In this document: one piece after another, positions 14,301 through 22,440 of the stretch | How positions within the stretch are numbered: the stretch's first letter is position 1 | Layout of the letters: the number at the start of each line of letters is the position of its first letter | Assembly (NCBI GenBank): GCA_039619475.1 | Contig: CM077116.1 | Coordinates: forward strand, 300,246,464-300,310,463 | Length of the DNA stretch: 64,000 bases | Reading direction: 5' to 3' | DNA from: Icerya purchasi | Taxonomy: Eukaryota; Arthropoda; Insecta; Hemiptera; Monophlebidae | Program-made: the position numbers and the translations under genes | The notes under the pieces: generated by a model | What the model was told of the DNA's origin: nothing | The model's database searches: none | Seen by the model: the letters and a program-made list of their open reading frames with translations, nothing else

Positions 14301-17300
14301 GTAACTGAAATTTAAAATATTTTTTATGACATTTTAAAAATTTTGAACGTTTCTAAAAATTTGAATTTATCGTCTAAAAATTTTAAAAAATTCACCATTA
14401 TAGAATTCTCCATTATATTTAACCTCCAACAAGAATTTTTAAAATCGATTGAAAAATGGCTAAGATATCGTAAAAAAAAACGAAAATAACGAAATGGTGA
14501 CTACAGGAGCCCCCTGTAGGACTAGGGGTCCGAAACTTCCAGTTTTAACTACTTTTTTCATGCCCTAGATTTATATATTTTTTTTTTATAAAGTTTGGTT
14601 TAAAGGCACTCTTACACCCCTTAACCGGCCATACCCTCTAAAATAAAATTTTATAGTTTATTAAATAACCGTCTATACGAACAATTAAAAAATTATATTA
14701 TAACGATTTATTTAAAAATTATTTTTAATTTTATTATATAACTGTTAAAACGATTAACTGATTTATACGATTAACCGAAATCGTGATTAATACGGGTAAC
14801 CGTTTCATACGGTTAACCGAAATCGCCATTAATACGGGTAACCGTTTCATCCGGTTAACCGTACCAGTAAAAACCGCAAATACGGTTTTTACCCGAATGA
14901 TCGGTTTAAACCGATACGGCGGTTAACCGGGTTATCCGTATACCCGTTAAAATCACCAGCCCTAGTAATTACATGTTGTGGTAAAGATTCACAGCAAACG
15001 TCACATATGCGAAATATACCTTAACGTTATTGAGAGCTGAACGAAAAGATGAAGAATAAAAATTAAAAGAAATAATTTATTTAAGGTTGCGCTTTTATAA
15101 ATTTAGTATTAGATATTCATTTTTGTATTATTCATTTTAAATTTAAATTCCCTTTGTATTATTTAATTTGTAATTTTCATGTTATAATGTTATTTGCTTT
15201 CTAAGAGAAACCTGGAATAGTTTATGATAAAAGGAAGAACCGAATTAAATGTGATAATGGGTTTTTACCGCGGGTAGTGTTGTCACCATCTATTAAATAT
15301 GCTGTAAATTCAAATTCAGCTGCTGTATATAGGTAAAACAATTTTCTATTTCATTTACGTACATTTAATTTTTCGGTGTTTTAAATTTCGAATTAAGATG
15401 ACCGTTGTTTGAAAAATTCTAAATTAAGTTAATATTGATCTCGTGTATCCTTTGTGCCATTTTATATAGTTGAATAACAGAATTACACCAGTAATTAACA
15501 AAAATATATTAAACAACAAATATTAAAACATCGATATGTTTCGGAACAAAGCTTCATATTCATGGCATGATAAGGAACAAAAGCAAACTATTTTTAATGT
15601 AAACAAATAATGATCTGTTATAAATATGACTAGTCAATACATATATAAATTAGACGGATAATTGCACACTTTAAAATTTCGTTTACCAAATGTAAAATAA
15701 TATAATAAAATAAATAAATAATTAATACCATTATTACTGATTTAAAAGTATAAAAAATAATCATGAATTATTGAATACTGCAGAATTATTGTACATAAAC
15801 AGGTATAAAGAAAAATGCATGAACAGAAATATACCTAACCGTTTGAATCCACTTTTTAAAATTTAATAATTAAAACGACATTTACAGTAAGTTGATTAAA
15901 TTAGATTTCATAGTCTTTCCTTTATAAAATTATTTATTATTTATTTATTATTTATTTATTATTTATTTATTTTATTTTGTTTTTTTATATTTGATGAAAG
16001 CAATTTTAAGCCGCGCAGTTATTCGTCTAGTTTATCTATAAATATGTATATGTATATTGATACGGATTCGGTATGTACGGCGCTATCTAGCGATGATGTC
16101 GAGCTAGAAATTATTCTCCGATTAAAATCATTAATTTTCGATCTCTCGGCATCATCGTATTGTTTGTTGTCGGCGGAGAATACGGCCGGGATATTTATAC
16201 TGCCGAATATGTAATTTCCGATTTTTGTCAAATTTCTCGGCTCGGGTAGTGTTAAGGGGTTGTGTAAGTGTCCTGGTATGTGCGGTCTGCGACAACAGGA
16301 TAGCGTCTGTCGGCCGCGTGAGCCATGTCTGAAGATCAGCGCTATAGCGGCTATGTGTTATTAATTGATAAGGATTTCAGTAATGTACCGTTAGTTTTAA
16401 ATAAAATATCGAGCCGAGCTGGCGAGATTAAGGCACTAGTAGTTACCGTTTAATTATCGCAGCCGATAGTCGCGGATAGTGGTTAATCGCCGTTTTACCG
16501 TTTGTTTTATGCTAGTCAACGCCACGCCGTGTGTTGCGAGTTTCGAAGCTTTCTAGTCTGCATCGCCGTATCGTCGTGCATAAAACGATTTCGGGGCCAA
16601 GCCGTTTGGCTGTCGTGTTTTTTTGTTTTCTTTTGGATTTTGTGAATAAAAATAACCAAATAATCTAGTCGGGATCAGTATTTGGTTGTTATTTGCGTGC
16701 AATTATATATATATATATATACGTTGGTGAATTTTTTTGTCGTCTTTTTCCTTATATGAATACGTGGTGACCCACCGTGAGATCTCCCTTGAGGAGAGGT
16801 GCTGTGGCACCGGTGAATATTTATTTTTTTTATTTTTCTGTGTTGAGATCACTGTAATTCCACCACTGATGTACCGATAGAAAACAATGAATATTAGGTA
16901 GTGCCAGAAAAGCCTAAGCTCGACCGAGAGCTGGTCAGTTCGTGATTCGTTGTAACACTGGCGCCCGCGAGTATAGTCTTACGCGAAGAATAACATCTAG
17001 TCGTCTACACGAAGGTTTTTTTTTATTAGAATTTTTGAAGCAGTGACCCTAAATTAGGGACGTGAATATCACCAGTCGTAACATTGGCTTCCCGTACCAG
17101 GGACGGGAATTTCATCAATCGTAACAATATACATATATATATATATATGTATATATATATTGACTTACAATATTTATAATAGATCGTTGCGTTTGTTTAC
17201 ATTAGAAATAGTTTGTTTTTGCTCTTTATCACACCATGAATAGCTGGGCTCCGGAACATGTCGGTGTTTTTAATATTTATTATTTCATATATTTGTGTTA

Positions 17301-20300
17301 ATTACTGGTATTATTTTGTTATTCAAATTGTAAATTACATAAAACTTCAGATAAAGGTAATTGTTTTTGGAGCTAAAAGGATTAAGTGATTCGTCGTATG
17401 GGGCTTCAGTTTAAAACATATCATTAGCTTTATGATTTAGGCAGATGTGTAGTGTAAGACTGTTGCTTTATTTCGACATAATTAAAAATACTTTTAAAGA
17501 TCATAAACAACCGTTTTTAGAAAATGGTAAAGCACGGGGCGTGTTTCATTTTGCGTTTTTATTAATAATCTCTCAGTTACGATATTTTATATAAAATGAA
17601 AAATATTTTTCCGGTAAAGCAGCTATTAACGTTATTTGTTTATATTGTGACGGATTAGAGTTTTGACTCCGATTCGACAGCTTGTGATGACTTCCTTATT
17701 TTATTCGGGTCGTGTCGAACTGGGACACTGAAATTTGGTTGCTGCCGCACTCATCGCTTTTATTGACATGTTTCGTGTAAATTGACAGACCAGACTGCAT
17801 TAGTATGCGGAACCTCATTGAGAATCAATAAAATTGCCACTGTATTAAAAATTAGTCATCATCATTACAGATGAATACTAGACTTATTTCACAATAAGTC
17901 CATGCCAATATTAAGATTTTTTATGTGTATATATATATCAGTGGCGGATCCACGGGAGGGGTAATAGAGACCCCCCTCCCAACCAAAAACTCGATGGAAA
18001 AAGTTTGTTACAACGGAGAAACCTAATTTATACTAAAAAGATTTGTAAAAATGTTACCTATGGATTTAATTATAACTAATATTTAATACTAATCTGCACT
18101 CTTCCATCTCCGTAGCCTACAAAGGAAAATCTTAACAGGCCTCAGCAGATCACAGCATCTCTACGCGGTCTTTTTTGACACAAAGAAAGCTTACGACCGC
18201 ATATGGCGATATGGAGTGCTTAAAAAGCTGAAGAACGCCGGAATTAGCGGTAATATGGGCAATTTTATCCAGAGCTTCCTCACTGATTGAGCTCTTTAAG
18301 TGAGAACAGGCTCTTCAGTATCTTCATCCTTCACGACTGAAAATGGAAACGATATAGCAGATTGCATAAGGTCGCCGGTAACTGCCCGTTTGTTCATTGA
18401 TGACTCAACATATCTCGTCCCTCAAACTTCCCCGCTAATGCGATGTCTATCCTACAGTCAACGATCAATAGATTACAAAACTGGGCGGAAAATAATGGCT
18501 TGGATTTCTCATCCTCAAAAACTGCATGTGTCCAATTCCTAAAGAAGAGTCGTCCTATTTCCAGTCCTGATATCACCCTCTACCTAAAAGATGTATCTAT
18601 CCCATTCCTTTCTTCCATAAAGTTGCTGGGTTTAACGTTCGATGAGAGATTATCATGGGCTCCAAATATGTCTATCCTTAAGCGTAGTTGCATGAAATCT
18701 TTGTCCATCTTGAAATGTTTATCCAACTGCACGTATAATATAGATCCGAAATTGCTGTTGTCAATATACAAAGCCCTTATCTTAAATAGACTGTTATATG
18801 GTTGTCAGGTGTATTCTCCTGCTAATAAAACACTTCTAAAATCTATCGATCCTATACATAATACTTCATTACACATCGTACTTGGGGCGCACCTCCTTCA
18901 TTGGGTGTTTGTGCTTTGGTGGGCCTTCCTCCTTTATCTATTATTCGCGGTTATCTCACCTTTCGAGATTCTTTTCGTTATTTCTTACCATATCAATTTT
19001 TTATCAGTAACTCCCAAATCCTGTTCCCATCTTTTCCTGGCGATCCTTTGGTCAAGGCTTTAACTTTTCTTTCTAAGGTAGGCATAAATTGGAGCGACCA
19101 TCATATTAATCCGACCACTATAGCGCCCTGGAATCATGTTCCAACATCTATAAACATATTCTTAGCAGATTCCTTAAGAACATCTAATCTTCCTATATCC
19201 ATGTCTCAAGTAGTATTAAATAAACTTGCTTCCTTCCGTAACTACATTCTCATGTATACAGACGCAGCTAAAGCGAGTCCTACTAATTCTCCTTCACCAA
19301 CTGCATACGCTTATGAAATTGGAGGCGTAATGTACACCGAGCGCCTAAACGACTATTGCTCTATTTTAGAGACTGAAATGTTTGGGATCCTTTATCTTGA
19401 GACATATTCTTCCAGCCCAGCGTCTCAAAATGCCCTTCTTATTGCCGACTCACTTCAATCTATCAAAGCCATCCAGAGCCCAAACAGTTGCAACTCTCTA
19501 CTAATTAAAATAAAAAAACCTCCTATTCCAACTTTCACAATCTCAGGTATATGTCACATTCTTATGGGTCCCTGGCCATGTTGGGGTTCCTTGCGATGAA
19601 CGGGTTGACTTGGCTGCTAAGGCAACTCTATCTAGCCCGATGCCGTTCAACGTTGTACTGCCTCGATTAGGGTCATCAGTCTTTCTGATGCACTTTGCTG
19701 AAGAGCGGAGCAAACTATGGTCAGAACAAACGACCTGGCTCGGGTCCATAAAGTCGAACACCGACCCATGGTGGCCGCCATTCCCCGTCTCACATAGGGA
19801 TTTCCCGATCCTGTCGAGGCTGCGCCTGGGGCATACTGCACCGTCACATAATTACGTCTTTGAAGGAGCTCCCCCTCCGTCTACCTGTCCTCTTTGCGGG
19901 TTCATGGCCCCGCCAACCGTAGAACATCTGCTGAAATGGTGCCGGCATACTTCCCGTACTTCTAGTCATATCTCACCCCACCGTCTGTTGTCGAACCACC
20001 CGGATTGTGTTCGAACAGTGTTAAATTTTGCAGCATCGAACAGACTGCACCGCCTTCTGTGATTTCCAGTGAGTGCGGTAATAGCTCAGGTAGTAGTGAG
20101 GATTTTTCGATCTCCACTTCGCTTGAGGGTAAATGAGCGTTTCGAAAGAGAGCCACTCGCCGCCTCCCCCCGGTAAACTTGCAAATAGCAATTTATCGCT
20201 CAACCCAATGGTTACAGATCCTGCAACTAAGCCAAAGCCTTCTAGTCCTTTAACCGCTCCATGGTATGGAACAGCTAACTCCTTTTGTTCTTACCTTGGG

Positions 20301-22440
20301 CAATGCCATTTCTTCTCTTTGCAGGATGCATATGTTTGGCATTTATCGATGTTGGTTGTCATTGTTTCTCCACCCTTGGTATAGCGTTCTTTGTCAGATT
20401 CCACTCCTTGTGACTCCTAATTGCTGCTATTTACACGTGTTGATGGGTAATCGTCTGTTGCTGACAAGCCCAGGGAAATACCCAAACAAGGAAAAAAAAA
20501 CCGCTCCAACATCTTTATCGACCAAGAAGTTACGTCTGACCCAACCGGATACTTCCATTTCCAGCACTCCTTTAAGCAATAATAACAATACTGTCAGTAA
20601 CGTTAACAATAATAGCAATAATACCAATGATGATATTAATATCACTAGCAATAGCAGTAGCAACCGTAATAATGATATCAGTTATAATAAAACCGGAGTT
20701 GATCCCTCCTTTTTAGATGAAGATAACAAAGAGGGGCTTGAATCTTGAATCCCTGTCATCTCTATTTGACACATTTTTCGTTTTTTCGAAGGCCCCAAAG
20801 TCCCAACCAAAATTGTAGAGTTAATTCTACAAACCTTTTCTTCCTGAGTATATTTCCATTTTCAAATTTCGTTTTCCGGTCACTCCGAGCATTCGTTTCC
20901 ATAATCGAATATATAAGTGATCGATTTCACAGTTGGTTTTCTATTTGGGATTACCGGATGTCGAATCATTTCATTGGCCTGTACATAAAGTGTTGTTTCC
21001 AGCACTGTGCAGATTTTCTCATGGAGCTGCCTTCCTATAATATTTTTTACGTATCCATAATGTTCTATGTATTGAACATTGTTAGCACGCGCTTCTTTAT
21101 TCAATAAAAATACACCTCAGCTTTCTTTATTGATATTTCCTGCGCTTTTGATAATGCGGACCTGCCGATTACAAGAAAAAAAATTTTGCTTGTTAACATT
21201 TCAGTTTATTTTTCTTCTCTTATTAATTTCATGATGAATGGTTCTATCCACCTTTTTTCTCCATTTTGATACACTACAAAAAAGATTTTCGCTGTTTTTC
21301 TTAAGGTTTTTCCTTTAGTTCTACTTTTTCAATCTCTACGCTGCTGGTGTTGTTTCTCTTCTTTTGAATTCCACCTCTTTGTTTTTTGCTGATAGTATCG
21401 TACTTTTTTCCTCCGATATTATAATTGCCAATAAAACTCTTAATTCGTCTCTTACGATACAAGATCATTCCCTATCCTTTGATGACTTTTTTATTTCTCC
21501 TTACAAATCTTCTTTTATTGTTTTTAAGCTTCGTCCCTATAATACTGCGTTAATTAATCTATCTTTAAGCAATACAAATCTTCCTCGTTTTAGTTGCGTC
21601 TGCTATCTTGGGAGGTGTTCTTTAACAGTTAACTGACATTTTTTGAACATATTGGATATTTTTCTTTTTTGCTATTGAAATGCTAAACCTGTTAAAAGTT
21701 CTAACTTCAAAGGTGGTGATCCTTACATACTGATCTCCTTGTACAATTCCATCATTAGTAACTAATTCGACTACTGTTCTTTTATATGTGACTGCTCTTA
21801 AGTGTCCTGTTCGGCTAAGTTATTTGCAATCTAAAATTCGCGCCTTCTGCTCTATCTTGTTCTTAAATCCTTTCCAATTTCAGCAATGTGTCGAATCCAA
21901 TGCTCTACTCCTGTCTTTTGGCAGATCCTATATAGGCTATCATTTTCTCGCGGAACATCTTTCATTCACTATTCATTCCTAAATTTTTATTTATAAGAAC
22001 TGGCGTTTTACGCCTAGGAAAATCTCTATTTTATCTTTTATTTCTTTTCGCCTTGGTCCATTTTGGCCTATCGAATCTATATAATAATTTCCTAATCTCA
22101 TATTATGTGATAACTGAATACGACTGCGTTGTTTTTTTTTAGCATTATAAAATGAATAGTAGCCATCTGAGGTAATACTGTATGTTATAATTTACCTATA
22201 TGGTCGTTTTTTACTTTCAGGTACATCGATCAAAAAACGAATCAGCGCTACGAATGCAGCGCTGTGTTTCAAGTGCTGATTCGGCCGGGTTCGTATAAAG
22301 CTGGTTCGCCAACGTGTTCATCCAGTGTTGCCAGTGGACGATTTGACGACGCATTTGATGTGCAGACACTGGAGTGGATTATTAAAGAGAAAGATGCGAC
22401 CGTTTTGTCTTCACTTTTATTTAAGATGGAATCACTGTGA
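672..22440 (+). CDS. NEURL4: Neuralized-like protein 4 (3' part of gene, 7 exons)
   Basis: Joined exons 672-815, 1318-1476, 1922-2101, 5389-5980, 7941-8195, 15206-15332 and 22221-22440 give a continuous C-terminal 558 residues ending in TGA. Residues about 8-165 form one NHR (neuralized homology) domain, with the hallmarks NSRWVSTLIIGIL, NGNKVRSRY and IDGVDQGVAASNIPP followed by LDLYGQ. Residues about 170-340 are a low-complexity Ser/Asn/Glu-rich linker. The C-terminal domain carries VCYCKSCC, YSVPSGWCKF and KWHVAF, and ends with VFQVLIRPGSYKAG and a TLEWIIKEKDATVL motif, as in NEURL4. Family members have several NHR repeats, so the others should lie to the left. In animals NEURL4 is a scaffold without a RING finger that partners HERC2 and acts at centrosomes, and it has been linked to Notch ligand trafficking; that role is family knowledge. 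All six junctions are GT-AG with matching phases. The introns are 0.4-7 kb and the larger ones carry transposons. Confidence 0.9.
1318..1476 (+). CDS. NEURL4: NEURL4 exon b (NHR core)
   Basis: 53 codons, phase 0 to 0, acceptor tatgtag, donor aaa|gtaatt. It encodes the central NHR motif NSRWVSTLIIGIL, then LPTTALGFKKDAWFIAGDSV, which match the conserved W-x-x-G-D/C-S-V pattern of NHR domains. Confidence 0.9.
1922..2101 (+). CDS. NEURL4: NEURL4 exon c (end of NHR domain)
   Basis: 60 codons, phase 0 to 0, acceptor attctag, donor cag|gtgtgt. It encodes RVGIMVD, the diagnostic IDGVDQGVAASNIPP and LDLYGQCEQ. The frame is open well upstream of the internal ATG at 1982, and the upstream residues complete the domain, so that ATG is not a start. 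Confidence 0.92.
2180..3384. other. Intron sequence, no feature
   Basis: AT-rich intron between NEURL4 exons c and d. I see nothing coding. The part at 3100-3370 is less AT-rich and may be an eroded repeat, but no open frame or motif is left. Confidence 0.5.
3385..4992. mobile_element. Foldback / long-TIR MITE-like element
   Basis: About 530 bp at the left (3385-3913) is an imperfect inverted copy of the right side (4455-4992). For example gtcgtagtttctgtaaattt at the left reads as its complement aaatttacagaaactacgac at the right, and cgatgaatcagcatgaaacc pairs with ggtttcataccgattcat. The central about 540 bp is unique and holds a GC-rich patch near 4040-4145. There is no transposase frame. 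The outer ends are set only by where the symmetry fades (left about gggcgagttc, right about gagctcaccc), and I find no clear target duplication. It fits a non-autonomous DNA transposon of foldback type in a NEURL4 intron. Confidence 0.75.
5091..5146. repeat. (TA)n microsatellite
   Basis: Uninterrupted AT/TA dinucleotide run of about 56 bp, followed by a short GT/GC-rich stretch (5172-5205). Confidence 0.95.
5309..5344. repeat. (AAAT)n microsatellite
   Basis: About eight tandem copies of a 4 bp AAAT unit just upstream of the acceptor of NEURL4 exon d. Confidence 0.9.
5389..5980 (+). CDS. NEURL4: NEURL4 exon d (low-complexity linker)
   Basis: 197 codons plus 1 nt, acceptor ttttgtag, donor ccgg|gtaagt. 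It begins with the last NHR strand (ITVVN) and continues into a long Ser/Asn/Glu/Lys-rich, probably disordered segment. The end (RINCLRLRMHLGIP) leads into the C-terminal domain. The open frame runs on past the donor to 6063, but the donor is a strong consensus and the phase fits the next exon. Confidence 0.85.
5981..7940. other. NEURL4 intron, no recognisable element
   Basis: AT-rich intron. A slightly more GC-rich stretch at 7110-7470 contains an open frame of 68 codons with no family resemblance. I do not call a gene here. Confidence 0.5.
7941..8195 (+). CDS. NEURL4: NEURL4 exon e (Cys-bearing C-terminal domain)
   Basis: Phase 1 in and phase 1 out, acceptor tgtttcag, donor ttag|gtaaga. 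It encodes VCYCKSCC (a possible metal site, C-x-C-x2-C-C), KGEPPSLYSVPSGWCKF and EKWHVAFVGTSFASIRKVLD. These are the most recognisable motifs of the NEURL4 C-terminal domain. Confidence 0.92.
8196..9869. other. NEURL4 intron, no recognisable element
   Basis: AT-rich intron sequence with a short TA run at 8289-8311 and an AAAT run near 9554-9568. Open frames here (for example 8964-9207 on both strands) show no family motif. Confidence 0.5.
9870..12525 (-). mobile_element. 5'-truncated RNase-H-bearing LINE (I-like group), dead
   Basis: Read on the minus strand, broken frames line up as a non-LTR retrotransposon polyprotein. A linker region has LWWSDEC (about 12340), then RT finger motifs (PLLKANKDSLLLDSYGPMSL, about 11730), the catalytic palm block with GIPQGTALNPTLFN (about 11310) and LFADDSAIF (about 11240), and an RT thumb region with KYLGLTF (about 11010). 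An RNase H domain follows, with FTDGSESGAAGCAAF and TELYAMKLAVDL (about 10260-10370) and LAWIPGHKS (about 10090). Frameshifts and stops split it into at least six frames. The apurinic endonuclease part is absent, so the copy is 5' truncated, as is usual after target-primed reverse transcription. RNase H places it near the I/R1/LOA group; the exact clade is not settled. Confidence 0.85.
12526..12949. other. Intron between LINE and hAT relic
   Basis: Short T run at 12525-12538 at the end of the LINE, then TA and CA dinucleotide tracts at 12643-12690. Nothing else is recognised. Confidence 0.5.
13496..13660 (+). pseudogene. BED zinc finger of hAT transposase, frameshifted
   Basis: From the ATG at 13496 the frame reads MSKKNSWVWNYAEKSIDS, then KDAICNY. 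After one extra base it continues in another frame as YCKAVLSYNGSPSAIANHL followed by KIIHN. Together this is a BED-type zinc finger (aromatic W-x-Y, Cys-x2-Cys, then His and a second His), the usual N-terminal DNA-binding module of hAT transposases. The single-base frameshift lies near 13570. Nothing of the RNase-H-like catalytic domain remains downstream, because the foldback element starts right after it. Confidence 0.75.
13659..14490. mobile_element. Palindromic MITE nested inside the hAT relic
   Basis: The left arm begins gttattttcggtttttttac (13659), and its inverse closes the right arm at 14490 (gtaaaaaaaaacgaaaataac). Matching blocks include caattgatttaaaaaattct / agaatttttaaaatcgattg, and the acatgcatttttggctgaaa block near 13808 with its complement near 14185. 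The left arm also repeats part of itself directly (13804-13850 and 13943-13990). There is no coding capacity. It starts where the BED finger ends, so it inserted into the older hAT copy or was recruited as internal filler. Confidence 0.75.
14973..16249. other. NEURL4 intron around exon f, no further element
   Basis: AT-rich sequence apart from exon f, with a (TTTA)n run at 15932-15972. From about 16010 the base composition becomes GC-richer; that part precedes the LTR candidate and may belong to the same insertion, but I see no motif in it. Confidence 0.5.
15206..15332 (+). CDS. NEURL4: NEURL4 exon f
   Basis: 127 nt, phase 1 in and phase 2 out, acceptor tttctaag, donor atag|gtaaaa. It encodes PRVVLSPSIKYA, matching the conserved 'LSP-(S/T)-(I/L)-x-Y-(A/S)' step of the NEURL4 C-terminal domain. 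It sits about 240 bp downstream of the hAT insertion in the preceding 7 kb intron. Confidence 0.82.
16250..16970 (+). mobile_element. Probable LTR with adjacent primer-binding site
   Basis: A 708 bp unit begins TGTTAAGGGG (16250) and ends TTGTAACA (16957), giving the TG...CA termini of an LTR with a short terminal inversion (TGTT/AACA). One base later comes TGGCGCCCGCGAG (16959 on), a sequence typical of a tRNA primer site. The unit is much more GC-rich than its surroundings, and an aataaaa signal lies near 16645. About 150 bp of non-coding leader follow (to about 17120). No gag or pol frame and no second LTR are present, so it is a truncated insertion. The class (Gypsy or BEL) cannot be told. 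Confidence 0.5.
17120..18089. other. NEURL4 intron; one possible transposon end
   Basis: Mostly plain AT-rich intron with a TA tract at 17128-17160. At 17941-17990 a GC-rich block starting cagtggcggatccacgggag resembles the terminal sequence of many hAT-type elements, but I find no matching right end. Confidence 0.4.
18090..20062 (+). mobile_element. I-like LINE, RT-RNase H-zinc knuckle part, dead
   Basis: Broken + strand frames give RT palm motif A (FDTKKAYDRIWRYGVLKKLK, about 18180), the following GISGNMGNFIQSFLTD block, and after an internal deletion that removes the PQGS region the LFIDDSTYL catalytic block (about 18390). RT thumb follows (KLLGLTFDERLSWA; LLYGCQVYSPA), then RNase H with MYTDAAKASP (about 19255), LETEMFGI and LWVPGHVGVPCDERVDLAA (about 19570), and a C-terminal Cys/His knuckle CPLCGFMAPPTVEHLLKWCRH (about 19890). 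The end RLHRLL-stop is at 20062. Frameshifts near 18880, 19090 and 19545 and the deletion make it inactive. It is related in layout to the minus-strand copy at 9870-12525. Confidence 0.88.
20063..21115 (+). mobile_element. 3' tail region after the I-like LINE, Asn/Ser-rich
   Basis: This directly follows the zinc-knuckle end of the LINE and shares its better GC content, so I take it as its 3' untranslated part, or the start of a second partial copy. A frame at 20266-20748 ends in a long Asn/Ser-rich run built from aataacaat-like triplets (20575-20690), which is low complexity and no evidence for a gene. A polyadenylation-like aataaa lies at 21102-21107. Confidence 0.5.
21290..22080 (+). mobile_element. 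Fragment of the LINE family best seen at 46464-49023
   Basis: The + strand reads SLFFADSIVLF, then LRPYNTALINLSL and CYLGRCSL, then across frameshifts FKGGDP and SYLQSKIRAFCS with FNPFQF-like text. These align in order with [31 protein letters not shown] and [11 protein letters not shown] of the minus-strand LINE at 46464-49023. It is an RT palm-to-thumb remnant, about 150 bp before the last NEURL4 exon. Confidence 0.7.
22221..22440 (+). CDS. NEURL4: NEURL4 terminal exon
   Basis: Phase 2 in, acceptor ttactttcag, ends at TGA (22438-22440). It encodes YECSAVFQVLIRPGSYKAG, then FDVQTLEWIIKEKDATVLSS, and stops after KMESL. The extreme C-terminus matches the family closely, so the stop is trusted. 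It follows a 6.9 kb intron packed with LINE and LTR relics. Confidence 0.93.

Larger units (their letters stand above)
12958..14964. mobile_element. hAT-superfamily DNA transposon relic with 8 bp TSD
   Basis: The left end reads TAGGGCTGTTAAAAACCGGG and the right end is its inverse, ending CAGCCCTA. Both are flanked by the same 8 bp duplication GTAATTAC (12950-12957 and 14965-14972), itself a palindrome. The ends are full of ggttaaccg/cggtt motifs on both strands (12970-13050 and 14755-14945), which look like subterminal transposase-binding repeats. Terminal TA-GGG-(C/G)-TG and an 8 bp duplication are hAT hallmarks. Inside is a broken BED-finger coding segment (13496-13660), and the catalytic part is replaced by another palindromic element (13659-14490). 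It lies in the 7 kb NEURL4 intron upstream of exon f. Confidence 0.9.

Noticed and set aside
17941..17990. cagtggcggatcc block resembling a hAT-type end
   Set aside because: No matching right end or target duplication could be found, so no element is called.
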